A stretch of 64,000 nt of DNA from Tetraselmis striata (taxonomy: Eukaryota > Chlorophyta > Chlorodendrophyceae > Chlorodendrales > Chlorodendraceae), in assembly GCA_006384855.1 (NCBI GenBank), contig VCJN01000858.1:186001-250000 (forward strand). The letters run 5' to 3'. The position numbers and the translations under genes were made by a program. Position 1 is the stretch's first letter; every line of letters begins with the position of its first letter. Below, one piece after another: positions 53,285-62,746 of this stretch. Below the pieces are notes generated by a model, which saw nothing but the letters and a program-made list of their open reading frames with translations, searched no databases and was not told where the DNA came from.

Positions 53285-53537
53285 GAGGCGGGGGTTGCGG
53301 ATGGAGTGCATTGGCGGTGCATAGAATAGCGTGTTCCTGGGGTTTTGGCTGCATCAGACGCCGTATTCCCATCCATCCGGCACGGAATGTCCGGTTTTCA
53401 CGCATTTGTGTGTTAATATAGTGTGAATATTACGCGTCTTTTACGCCGGGTGGACGGGCATCCGGCGTCCGATGCACCCCAATTATTTGCAGCACGCTAC
53501 TCTACGCACCCCCAACGCACTCCGCAAGCCCCGCCTC
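53285..53537. mobile_element. 253-bp foldback MITE, copy 1
   Basis: Begins GAGGCGGGGGTTGCGGA and ends TCCGCAAGCCCCGCCTC, so the ends are inverted repeats. The inner sequence is also self-complementary (CATCAGACGCC against GGCGTCCGATG). It shares most of its sequence with copy 2. Confidence 0.7.
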
Positions 53538-53656
53538 CATCCGCGTCGGAACCGATAGTAAGTGTTGTTGTGTGCGCACATCGTGACAACATTACACGGT
53601 GGCAATTGCAATTAGCGGTGGATAATGTGAAGGCGTTTTCGAAATCGACAGAGAAT

Positions 53657-53909
53657 GAGGCGGTGCTGGCGGAGTGCATTGGCGGTGCATAGAATAGCGT
53701 GTTGCTGGGGTTTTGGCTGCATCGGACGCCGTATTCCCACCCATCCGGCACGGAATGTCCGGTTTTCACACATTTGCGTGTATGTGAATATAGTGTGAAT
53801 ATTACGCGTCTTTTACGCCGGGTGGATGGGCATCCGGCGTCCGATGCACCCCGAATCTCACCAACACGCTACTCTACGCACCCCCATCGCACTCCGCCAG
53901 CCCCGCCTC
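53657..53909. mobile_element. 253-bp foldback MITE, copy 2
   Basis: Same length as copy 1. It begins GAGGCGGTGCTGGCGGAGTGC and ends GCACTCCGCCAGCCCCGCCTC apart from one CG variant. The centre carries TGTGAATATTACGCGTC, also present in copy 1. No target-site duplication is obvious. Confidence 0.7.
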
Positions 53910-53973
53910 TTTCCGCGCAGGTCCTACGTTCCATTGTATGTATATAAATACGTACATGTACTGCTCCGAAACC

Positions 53974-54949
53974 AGCCCAAACTTAATGAGTGCACAAGTG
54001 TAAATTGGGGGGGGGGGGGGGGGGGGGGGGGTGTGGCGGCGGGGCATCCACTCACACATACCCCGGCGATGCATGACAGATATTACATGCCGTGGCGGGT
54101 CGGCGGGCCGACCCGGCGGGGGGTGGGGGGGGGGGGGGGGGGGGGGGGGTCTATTCAACTACACGTGCGACAGTGTCGTTTCGTGGAGCAGTATATGTGC
54201 CCGGCCTCATTTATACCGCCCCCTACCTGCGCTGCATGGTCCACCCCTACGAATTACTTGGCACAAACCGCCATTACTTAATAGGAACCTAGCACAGCCA
54301 GGCTTATATGCCCGCTTTGCCGATCAACTTCTACGCACTTTCCGTCCCTCAACCGCCGGACATGGGGGTTAAGCCGCCAGCCTCGGCAGTTGCTTAGCCA
54401 GACTTGGCATCCCGTACCGTGTCCATGGCTTCGCAGCTCTGCCGCCGGCACACGCCGAGTCCGGCGCGTGCTGCTGCGGGGTTGCGCACGCATGCACGCA
54501 CGGTAATACGCCGCCGACGCCGCCACGCTTACTTCCACCACCTTCGCCAGCCGCAGCTTCGCACGCCGTTCCGCCGACATACGAAACGCACGAGTCCCCC
54601 CCCCCCCCACCCCCCCCCGTCCCCGCGTCATGTATAATATATTCGAGGCGAGTATGCGGGGCGCGGCACACGCCACGGCGTGGGTCGGCGGAGCGGCATG
54701 CGGCGGGAGCCCTAATGGCCGGGCAGTATCCACACCCACACCGGCACCGCCGCTCACCTCCGACGCGGATGAACCGCCTCCCAAAGGAAACATGCCGGTT
54801 GGTGGTAAGCCCAGCAGGCGTGGGGTGCCGGCGCCGGTACTGGTGCGACGGAGCTGTCGCGTCAGGAACCGCACCGCATGTGGAGCAACACATGGCGGTG
54901 CCGGCCCCACCTATGTCTAGGGCCACCTCCTCACAACACCCCGCCACGA
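53974..54949. other. Low-complexity spacer
   Basis: Poly(G) tracts at about 54,007-54,031 and 54,125-54,150 and a poly(C) run at about 54,597. The two long minus-strand frames (54,278-54,910 and 54,369-55,139) overlap each other and the plus-strand zinc-ribbon remnant, and are Arg/Gly-rich; I treat them as shadows. Confidence 0.45.
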
Positions 54950-54989
54950 CGGCGTCGGCCACCGCCGACGGCGCCGTTGCGGGGGGGGG

Positions 54990-55523
54990 GACGCCCTGCC
55001 AGGCGACGATGATGCGCCTGGTGCGCCGCGTCAGGAGGCGGAGGAGGCCGTGGTCGAGGCGACTGATCGGGCTGAGGGGGTTGTTGAGGCGAGCGAGGCT
55101 GCGCTCGCGCCACCCGCCCCGCAGCCACCTGCGGGACATGCCGACTTGCTCGTCGCCATGTTGACCGGAGCACTACGAGCAGTGGCGGGAGGCGGCCACA
55201 TGCACTATCATGTGCGTGTCCTGGCCGGACGCCCGTCATGCGTGTACTGCGGCCAACGGACGGACTAGGAGTGTTGCTGCGACGGCACCCCGGCTTTGTG
55301 CGGCCCCAAGTACCCATGCATGGCGACCCATCAGCGGGCAGTCCCCTGCTCGACCACGGCCACGGTGAGGGCGGAGTTCCGCCATGTCAGGGACGCGTTC
55401 CACGACGCGACTCGCGCCGCCGTGTGTGAGGCTTCCGAGAAGGCACGCGCGGCTGGTAGGGTGCGCAGGGTGAGGCGGCGGACGGCCCAGGAGATGAAGG
55501 AGAGCGAGACATGCCGTCAGTGA
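54990..55523 (+). pseudogene. Cys-rich zinc-ribbon remnant, piggyBac-transposase-like C-terminus
   Basis: One plus-strand frame reads an acidic/Ala-rich stretch, then HYHVRVLAGRPSCVYCGQRTD, a TAG stop at 55,266-55,268, and in the same frame ECCCDGTPALCGPKYPCMATHQR and a basic tail. The spacing H-x9-C-x2-C, then CxC, LC and a final C-x3-H resembles the cross-brace zinc finger at the C-terminus of piggyBac-type transposases. The catalytic DDD domain was not found. The in-frame stop in the middle of the finger suggests a pseudogene, unless the stop is removed by splicing. Confidence 0.4.
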
Positions 55524-55592
55524 GGTCGGGCGCAATGTCATTGGGTGGGGCACACGGACGTGTAACACTTGCACTTTGCGCGTACTGCTGGG

Positions 55593-56261
55593 TTACATCC
55601 AGGCGGTGTCACATAATGCAACCAGAAAGGCTGCGTTGCTACTGCAAACGATGCTACGCCTCACTCGGTAGCAACCGCTGCCCCGCCCATCCCACTCGCC
55701 TTGGCGCCGCGCTGCCCCGGCCGCCGCGCCTTGGCGCCGCGCTGCCCCGGCCGCCGCGCCTTGGCGCCGCGCTGCCCCGGCCGCCGCGCCTTGGCGCCGC
55801 GCTGGGTATCGAGTCCTCCCCTCCCTGGTGAGCGCGTCCACCTGCGCCTTGCGCTCGGGGCCGTCCTCCTCCGTCACCACATTCTGCAACCCCCACCGCG
55901 TGACGAACCACGCATCTCCTTGCAGGCGCTTGTACATGTGCCCAAGCACCGCCAGTCGCGACACCGAACGCACCACCGCTGGGGACGCGAGCTCCTTCTC
56001 GGTCATGATCGCATTCACCCGGGCCTCCTCGAACAGCGGACCGGCGTTAAGAATGGAAAACGTTTCCATGTGCTGCAAGCAGTCCTCCATGACCCAGCCG
56101 GACTGCACCGTCACCTTGCCTGACCCTGCAGTCATGGAGGGGAATGCCGTCACGCCCACGCCCACGCCCACGCCCGGGGGGTGGGGGGGGGGGGGGGGGG
56201 GGGGGGGGTTTACCTTTCGACTTCTTGGACACCGCAAACGAAGGGCGCAACCCGTGTCCAA
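55593..56261 (-). pseudogene. Unrecognised minus-strand coding remnant
   Basis: The middle of this minus-strand frame (about 55,850-56,140) has protein-like composition: VQSGWVMEDCLQHMETFSI, EEARVNAIMTEKELASP, VLGHMYKRLQGDAWFVTRW. The ends are low complexity, with a poly(P) run from a G-tract upstream and the 30-bp minisatellite downstream. It lies 3' of the Tudor-like frame on the same strand and may belong to the same transposon gene. I recognise no family. Confidence 0.35.
55701..55810 (+). repeat. 30-bp minisatellite, about 3.7 units
   Basis: Units starting TTGGCGCCGCGCTGCC at 55,701, 55,731, 55,761 and 55,791, apparently identical. 30 bp is a multiple of three, giving RQGAAAGAAR repeats on the minus strand. 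Confidence 0.95.
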
Positions 56262-56541
56262 AGTTGCTGGGTATCGGGACTAAAGCCTGGCGCCGGTCTT
56301 CCTGCTTCATAGCTCAAAATCCAATGTGGCCCTGCACGGTGACAAATTTCCTCCAGAAGTCCCTTTCCAAGCCAAAAAAAAACAGGTGGAACGGCGCTAG
56401 GGGGAAGAGGTTGACCATGCTGACGTAGCCCAGGACCACATGCACATGGCACACGCCATGGCAGCCAGTGTTCTGCTTGGCCTCCGCCAGCCGGGTTGTG
56501 TTGAACGCACGCCGGGCAAGGTGCGTGATTCACTGGACAAG

Positions 56542-56997
56542 TCATCGCCTTGATGGACGGTTACCAAGCGAGCATGACCGTCCGCATCCACAGGGGGGTG
56601 CTCCTGGGCAGCCGCCATAGCCTCCCCAACCTGCCACGCCGACCGGGCGGGTGCGTGTGATTCCATACAACCGCGGTTGAGTGGTGCCACCAGCACGCAG
56701 GCCGGGCCCACTCACCTCTGAACGCAGAAGGTCCACAATGTCACCGTCCTCGAAAACAGCGCGCCACTGGGTCGCCCCGCCGTAGTCCTCCAACACCCAC
56801 TCGGTAACGACGCCGGTTATCACGCCATAGTGCCATACTCCCCGGAACTTCTTGGCGATGACCTTCATGTAGAAGTCACCGGGATCGCCTTTCCGTATCA
56901 CGCCCTCATCGGCAGCTTCCACGTCCGCCGGCGGCCACGCAGGCGCGTCGATGTCCATACCGTCTTCGCCAACGGGGTCCTCCCCCACACCCATCAC
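56542..56997 (-). pseudogene. Tudor-like (PTM/DIR17-type) domain fragment
   Basis: The minus-strand frame includes an acidic leader (VGEDPVGEDGMDIDAP) and then FYMKVIAKKFRGVWHYG, VVTEWVLEDYGG and WRAVFEDGDIVDLLRSEV. The pattern KKFxGxWxxG...WxVxFEDGDxxDL is that of the plant/algal Tudor-like domain found in PTM/DIR17 proteins. In many algal genomes such domains also occur in transposon-encoded proteins. It lies just downstream, on the same strand, of a BED-like zinc finger frame in another phase, so the two are probably exons or frameshifted parts of one protein. Confidence 0.5.
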
Positions 56998-57044
56998 ATC
57001 GTCCTCCGAGACCGGCGCCGGCGGGCCGTTTCCGACGGCTGCAG

Positions 57045-57290
57045 CTACTCCTGCTGCCGCCCCTGCCGCTGCTGGTGCTTCTGCTGCCGCCCTGCTGCTG
57101 CTGCTTGTAATAAGGCGGCCTTGCGGTGCAACTTAGCCGCACGCTTCAACGAGTGGCTACAGTTCGGGTATTTCCGGAAGTGCCGCTCTCGCGCCGTCCT
57201 TTCACTACTGCCCGTCACGATGCCGTGGCAGTGCTTGCATGTGTACACGCCATTCTTCGACACACTCGATATCCATCCCTCTCTCGGCAT
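57045..57290 (-). pseudogene. BED-like zinc finger fragment
   Basis: The minus-strand frame reads MPREGWISSVSKNGVYTCKH, then CHGIVTGSSERTARERHFRK and YPNCSH. C-x2-C followed by H-x5-C/H fits a BED-type finger, common at the N-terminus of hAT and other transposases. An Ala/Gln-rich linker follows and the frame stops; the Tudor-like frame continues 48 bases on in another phase. Likely part of a decayed transposon gene. Confidence 0.45.
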
Positions 57291-57327
57291 GCCTGCTGCC
57301 GCGCGCGCGGGGGGGGGGGGGGGGGGG

Positions 57328-57770
57328 GTGAGAGTTGGGGTGGATGTAGCCCACCACCGGCAGGGAGCACAAATGCTAGTGCACGGCTGTCCGCGCTTGG
57401 TTCAGCGGTGAGCGGCGGTGACCGCCAGGCTACCCCGTACTTCATGCGCGTGCATGGATGTGCAGCGTTGTATATGCAGGGATGTGCAGTGATGTGCAGC
57501 GATGTGCGGCGATGTGCAATGAGTACGTGCAGCCGCATGTTAGTACTTAGCCCGGGTGCTCCGCGTCGGCGGGCGACACGCGAGCCCGCTTGCGCATATC
57601 AATCTGATGAAATTATGGAAACGAGAAATTCATATAGTACTTTACAGGTCGCGCGCGATAGTCGTCGCTACTCGGTATGAAATCCACGTCCCTCGTCCGT
57701 CCCGTATCGTCCCCGTATGTCGTCGTTCGTCACCAGTAGGGCACACTTGCGTCACATCTGAATCTCACAG
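57328..57770 (+). repeat. Intron-shaped repeat unit, copy 1 (GTGAGA...CTCACAG)
   Basis: 443 bp, beginning GTGAGAGTTGGGGTGGATGT directly after a poly(G) tract and ending GTCACATCTGAATCTCAC-AG. Copy 2 at 58,614-59,157 is collinear over both ends (GGCAGGGAGCACAAATGC; CATATAGTACTTTACAGGTC). The two termini are imperfect inverted repeats and carry splice-donor-like and acceptor-like bases. Confidence 0.65.
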
Positions 57771-58421
57771 TGAAGGTCATCGACCCGACCATGCACCCAA
57801 CTCCGCGGCCAGAAGGGTCTTCGGCTGGCTCGTCTGTGTCCGGCTAATGGACTAAGCTACATGTGCTAGCCTTTGGCTTTCGTCTGTGGCAAACAGTGCC
57901 TCCCTGGGTAAATGGTCGTATGTAGTCATCTAAAGGTTTACAGTACATAAGCTATGTTGTACTGCGCACGAGCCCCGCGGTCGGCGCACGGACTAAGGCA
58001 TGCCGGCCCGCACCAGCACCACGACCTAAGGGATCCAACCTCGGGCACCGGCACTCTCTGCTTTGCGCTCGCCTCAACCGGCTCGCGCACCCACTACCCA
58101 ACCTTAGCCATCTTTCTGCGCTAGGAGACACCCAGGCCAAGCCTGTGGTTCTTGTCTTAGCCTTCTTCTCTTAGCCTATATTATATATCTATGTATATCT
58201 ATGTATATACTCACATATATTCATTGCTTGATTACTACATTCGGGGCCGTGGGTACACTTCACACCGTGTGCACCTGGACACCGACGATGACGAATCCCG
58301 TACCCCGGACTCCACCGGGCAGTGGGTGGCTATTTTTGGCCGGAAAATGGCCGGGAAGTATCGTATTCCGTTTGTGTAGTCCCGTTGATAACCTACGTGC
58401 CCAAAAATATATCTGTTGCAT
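57771..58421. other. Spacer between the two intron-shaped units
   Basis: No gene recognised. Short TATATCTATGTATA-type AT-rich sequence at about 58,180-58,220. Confidence 0.4.
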
Positions 58422-58610
58422 GTAAATTGATATTGAAATTGATTACAACCGCTAATCTGCTGCTTCCACGGGCCCATCCCGAGTTGTTCTTAGGGCGGCA
58501 TGCTATCTCTAACCATGTTAGGGAACACTAGGTGTAATTACAGCTCAAGCTACCGGCCTTCCTCTTGTGTGTCGAAGCCCCTCCTCCTTCCAGCGGGCTG
58601 TAGCTAGAAC
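58422..58610 (-). mobile_element. 5'-truncated tail of the LINE-like family
   Basis: Starts AAATTGATATTGAAATTG and matches about the last 190 bp of elements A and B (TTGTTCTTAGGGC, GGGAACACTAGGTG, TACAGCTCAAGCTACCGGCC, CTCCTCCTTCCAGCGGGCT). It ends abruptly next to copy 2 of the intron-shaped unit. Confidence 0.7.
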
Positions 58611-58613
58611 AAC

Positions 58614-59157
58614 GTTGAGAGTTGGGGTGGATGTAGCCCACCACCGGCAGGGAGCACAAATGCGAGTGCGCGGCTGTCCGCGCTTGGTTCAGCGGTGAGC
58701 GGCGGTGACCGCCAGGCGACCCCGTACTTCATGCGCGTGCTGGGGCGTTACACAATCATCAGCAGTTAGGGCGGCTGCATTAAAACGCGCACCTACGAAA
58801 ACCACCTACCGCCTACCACCTACCGTACCACCTACATCCGCCCACACCTCCGCCCGTCGTGCCGCACATCGCCGCACACCGCGGGGTCAGCGATGTGCAG
58901 CGATGTGCAGCGAGTACGTGCAGCCGCCTGTACTTAGCCCGGGTACTCCGCGTCGGCGCGCGACAGGCGAGCCCGCGTGGGCATATCAATTTGATAAAAT
59001 TATCGAAACGAGAAATTCATATAGTACTTTACAGGTCGCGCGCGATAGTCGTCGCTACTCGGTATGAAATCCACGTCCCTCGTCCGTCCCGTATCGTCCC
59101 CGTATGTCGTCGTTCGTCACCAGTAGGGCACACTTGCGTCACATCTGAATCTCACAG
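58614..59157 (+). repeat. Intron-shaped repeat unit, copy 2, abutting the Harbinger exon
   Basis: 544 bp, beginning GTTGAGAGTTGGGGTGG and ending GTCACATCTGAATCTCAC-AG. It contains about 100-150 bp not in copy 1, including CCACCTACCGCC-type simple repeats near 58,800. The next base is the first of the transposase C-terminal exon, so here it occupies the position of an intron. Confidence 0.65.
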
Positions 59158-59627
59158 TGCCAGGGGTCAACTTGTATGCAAAGGAACAATACTTCAATTT
59201 CTGTTTCTCTTCAACAAGGATGTATGTGGAGCAAGTCTTTGGAATGTGGAAGCCTCGTTGGCGAGTCTGCATTCGTGAGCAGCAATGCTCCCACGGCATG
59301 ATGTCCCTAATGACACATGCTACCATGATTTTGCACAACATTTGCGTATTCCACAGGTGCACGGGTGAGTTCACATCAGACCCTGCAGACATTGTCACAT
59401 TTATGGAGAAACATCCACTGCCACGCTGCAAAGCGTGCCAATCTGAGAACGTGATACATTGCGTGCACAATCAGCCACCATCTCGAGTGGCTAGTGCTAA
59501 TCCAGACATGCTGAAAAGGCGCGACATCATCGCTAATAAACTCTGGTTTGATTACGTTCAAGACAAGATCCAACGCGGTTCGCCCATTGAGACTGCATTT
59601 GGTTCTCACAACCTTGTGAATCAGTAA
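59158..59627 (+). pseudogene. PIF/Harbinger transposase, C-terminal exon
   Basis: It encodes PGVNLYAKEQYFNFCFSSTR, MYVEQVFGMWKPRWRV (third catalytic acidic residue in VEQVFG) and ATMILHNICVFHRC, the standard end of the DDE_Tnp_4 nuclease. A C-terminal region ends GSHNLVNQ. The exon starts right after an AG at 59,156-59,157. Adding the leftover T of the 51,207 exon gives TTG before PGVN, so phase is compatible with that paralogous fragment. No N-terminal part is next to it; upstream lies only the repeat unit. It is probably a fragment of a dead transposon. Confidence 0.75.
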
Positions 59628-60122
59628 TTTTGTAATTCAAGCCCCTTTCATGAAACAAGAAATACTGTTGAGTATCTTAGCATGATGTCACACCATCGTC
59701 AGCACGTGTCTGCACACTGTAAGGCAGCCACCTTACGTCTTTTGCGGTACTTCCATAGTTTGTTCCGGCGTCGAATGGTAATATCCGCCTCGGAATAAAA
59801 AGAGCGACAGGAAAGAGCTTGGAAAGACACGAAGTCGTACCGCACTTCCGGAGCGAAATTACGGACAAACCCCTTCTGCGGAACGCGGCGCAAACGTCCC
59901 ATGATTTTAGCTCCCGTACCGGTTTTTTCCTTTCAGTCGGGTTTTTCCTTGGGTGAGCCGATTCTCCATGCGTAAATGTATAGGTAACCGGAAATACCAC
60001 GAACGATTAAACAACTGTCATATCACGGGAAAACCCGCAATGGTAGTCGCAACGAAAGTTCTATTATATCCTTACACGGGCTAGCTGTAAATCACCCGAA
60101 AAGGCACTAGGAAACGCCCAAT
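59628..60122. other. No gene recognised
   Basis: A minus-strand frame (59,677-60,000) is Arg/Ser-rich without a motif. It may be the 3' flank or terminal part of the Harbinger element; no terminal inverted repeat could be paired. Confidence 0.35.
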
Positions 60123-62174
60123 ATGGCGACTGCGGGGTGGAAGCAGCAGCAAAAGAGGATGCGGAATGAGCACGAGCACACGCAGCAGACTTGGCCGTCT
60201 GCACAAATTGAAATTACTTACAATTGCTAATCAGCTGCATTCACTCGCTCGGAGAGTTGTTCTTAGGACATGCTAACCACAGTAGTGGGGAACACGAAGT
60301 GTTATCACAGCTCGGGCTATCGACCATCCTCCTATATATGTTTCCTAGCCCCTCCTTCGTCTAGCGGGCTATAGCTAAGATAGCAACGCCCCCTACTATC
60401 CCTACCTAAGTCGGAATCCATCCCATCGAAAGCTCAACATGCATGCTAAGACAGCCAGAGGCGTCCCGCCTGCTGCTACTTAGGTGTGATGGGGGAGGAG
60501 AGCTAACCGGAATAGCTGCATGGCGCTCAGGATTTATATACCGCTGAGCCGGCTAGCTTGGCGGGGTGGGGGCTACAATGCCCTCCATTTAACATTCTTG
60601 GCACAATATACTGCGTTTAATGGCATGATGTCTTCGTCTAGCGCTAGTACCAAGCCCGCCGGTCGGGCAATACACTGTCTATAATACTTGCGGGGGAAAC
60701 TGCAGGTAAATTCGAAAATATGTAATTCCGGGCGTAGCTATCGGCTAAAAACGTCCGTAGTTCTTGCGTTGGGGCGTTGATAGTCGCGGGCGTGTGTCCG
60801 GCTTGGGGTTGTGCGCCTTGCCGGCGGAGAATATCAGCATACGGTCCACCGGCGGCCGCAAGGGGATCGTCCGGCGCGGGAGGTGTCTGAGGCGGTGGGC
60901 CTCGGCCGCGAGCTGGGCCACGCGGGACCCCTGGGCTATTGTGCTAGTTGTGGAGGCATGCTCGAGTGGAGCGGTGGCCTCCGAGGCCTCTCGCGTCGCG
61001 GTGGGGGCTTGGGCTGCGGCCGGTGGAGCCGGCTCGGGGTGCGGGGTTGGATCGACGCTTGTCGCCGGTTGGTCGACTTCTGGTGGCGGGTCGTCGTCGT
61101 CCATCTTCGTGTCTTGAGGGGCTACCGCGGCCGGGGGGTGGGCCGCTTGTAGCTGGCTAGTTGGTGGTGATGGGAGCTCCCGGGGGAACTGGCCGTGGTG
61201 CATCGCCGTCTAGTCGGTTGTAGTCGGCGCCGGTTGGTGAATAGTCGCCATCCTCTCCCGGCTATGTACGTACTAGCTGCGACGAGTTTCGCGTCGAATT
61301 ATGTGTTAGTGATGAGTCTAGCTCTACTCACCTCTGCCGGAGCGGCGGCAGCTGACATAGGGGCGCGCCAGCGGGTCACCGCCCGGACGTGGTGAGTTTA
61401 TGTGTGTACCCCGAGCTTGGGGCTGAGGGTACGGATCGGGTTCAAAAACATACGGCTGCGGCGCAGGTAGACCCCCGTCGCACGGTTGTGGGTCACTAGA
61501 TCGCCGAATAGCATGGCGACTTGTGTGGCACCGCCGTCGGCACCATGGGGGAGATATATCGATTGGGGACAGGCGAGACTGGCGGTTCAAAACGCGAAAG
61601 AGGCGGCGGGCAACATGTGGGAGTGGGGTGCTTGCGATTTTTTTTTTGCGGCAATGGTTGTTCGGATTTTGGGGAGTTGGGTCTTGCTGCCGCGCGGCGC
61701 ATCGAGAGTGGCGCCGACCGCTGCCTTCTGTTGCTTCTCGGGTATGTTGATGTCCATGGTGGTTGTAGTGATGCTCTCCTATGGAGCCTGCTCTTCACGC
61801 CTTTGTGGTCGCTTGCCGGCAGTTGGCATGGTGTTAGGTCGTCCGGTCGTCGATCGGTCCGCCATTTCACATGAGTACACTATCAGCACATGTAGCCACG
61901 CCGGCTCGCCCGGACTTAGGACATACGCAGTACTTCACCCAGTGTTAAGGGCCGGCTGGAAAGTGAGAAGTTTCGCCGTATGCACATCGGCAGAGAGAAT
62001 GCTGCCCAAGGTACCATGCATTCAAGCAGAGACCCGATGAAGCAACCCCCGCCAAGTGCGCGACAAGTGATGGCTAAACTCAGCAGGCTGGCTGGCGATA
62101 AAGTTCCGAAGAGCTTGTACATACCGATCACCGCGGAAGCACGAACACGGGGCGAAAGGACCGCCATGGAATAA
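60123..62174 (+). repeat. Second copy of repeat R49, split by LINE-like element B
   Basis: The left part (60,123-60,205) and right part (from 61,975) together match 49,350-49,460. Continuing right, a frame to 62,174 reads GRENAAQGTMHSSRDPMKQ and RQVMAKLSRLAGDKVPKSLY and ends at TAA, with coding-like sequence continuing weakly beyond. This is a remnant of a transposon protein interrupted by the insertion. Confidence 0.55.
60206..61974 (-). mobile_element. LINE-like element B with target-site duplication
   Basis: Collinear with element A: a 5' end at 61,974 (AACTTCTCACTTTCCAGCC on the minus strand), Pro/Ala-rich frames at 61,496-61,870 and 60,745-61,203, a conserved 3' region (CAGCCAGAGGCGTCCC on plus) and an AATTTC-type tail at 60,206. 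The flanks are GCCGTCTGCACA (60,194-60,205) and GCCGTATGCACA (61,975-61,986). Repeat R49 at 49,417-49,428 shows the same site once, uninterrupted, proving the boundaries. Confidence 0.75.
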
Positions 62175-62746
62175 GGTGCGCACGGCATCAAGCAACATCG
62201 CGAAGATGTAGACAACTGTCACAACCGACTTTCCCAGGCGGCCGCGGTCCTCAACCACAAAAGGGTAGCACCGATAGACACCTTATTGCACCGGCGCGGA
62301 AGACGCCCGGTCCGCGGCGGCCGTCAACTTGCTGTGCTCCGCATGAGTCGCCGCGAACTCCGGTGTGCAAGTAGGGGTCGTGGAGGACACGCACGCAAAA
62401 TCGAGCATGTCATCGCACGCCGGGCCATCCTACCTCCCAAGCGTCAAATCCAATGGCCGCAACCCACTTGCGACGGCCGCAAGGGACCAGCCGGGCGCAA
62501 CCCACTCGTTTCAAGAGTAAAGTCGCCGACTCTTGAGCGGTCGTCCCGGTCGAGCACCGCCCCCACTGCAATCGCCACGGAACCCCGCAGTTGTTTTCAA
62601 AGCGGTATGCGTACGGTACTTGTAGCTCGCGACGGGGCGTATGGGCGGATGATCCACAACGAAATCCGTAGCGTTCCGGTTCGAGCCATCCGTAGAGCGA
62701 AGCCACCACGGATCATCAATACCGCATGTTGGGCCCGGGCACGTGA
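62175..62746. other. Decayed coding sequence, no gene called
   Basis: Plus-strand continuation of the repeat R49 region with Arg-rich frames and stops. Nothing recognisable. Confidence 0.35.

Larger units (their letters stand above)
53227..53973. repeat. Large inverted structure holding two foldback elements
   Basis: The outer arms are GGTTTCGGAGCAGT (53,227-53,240) and its reverse complement (53,960-53,973). The two 253-bp foldback units lie symmetrically inside. GTTTCGGAGCAGT also occurs singly at about 53,049. Confidence 0.6.

Noticed and set aside
54278-55139. Two overlapping minus-strand ORFs of over 200 codons
   Set aside because: They overlap each other and the plus-strand zinc-ribbon frame. 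Composition fits GC-rich shadows.
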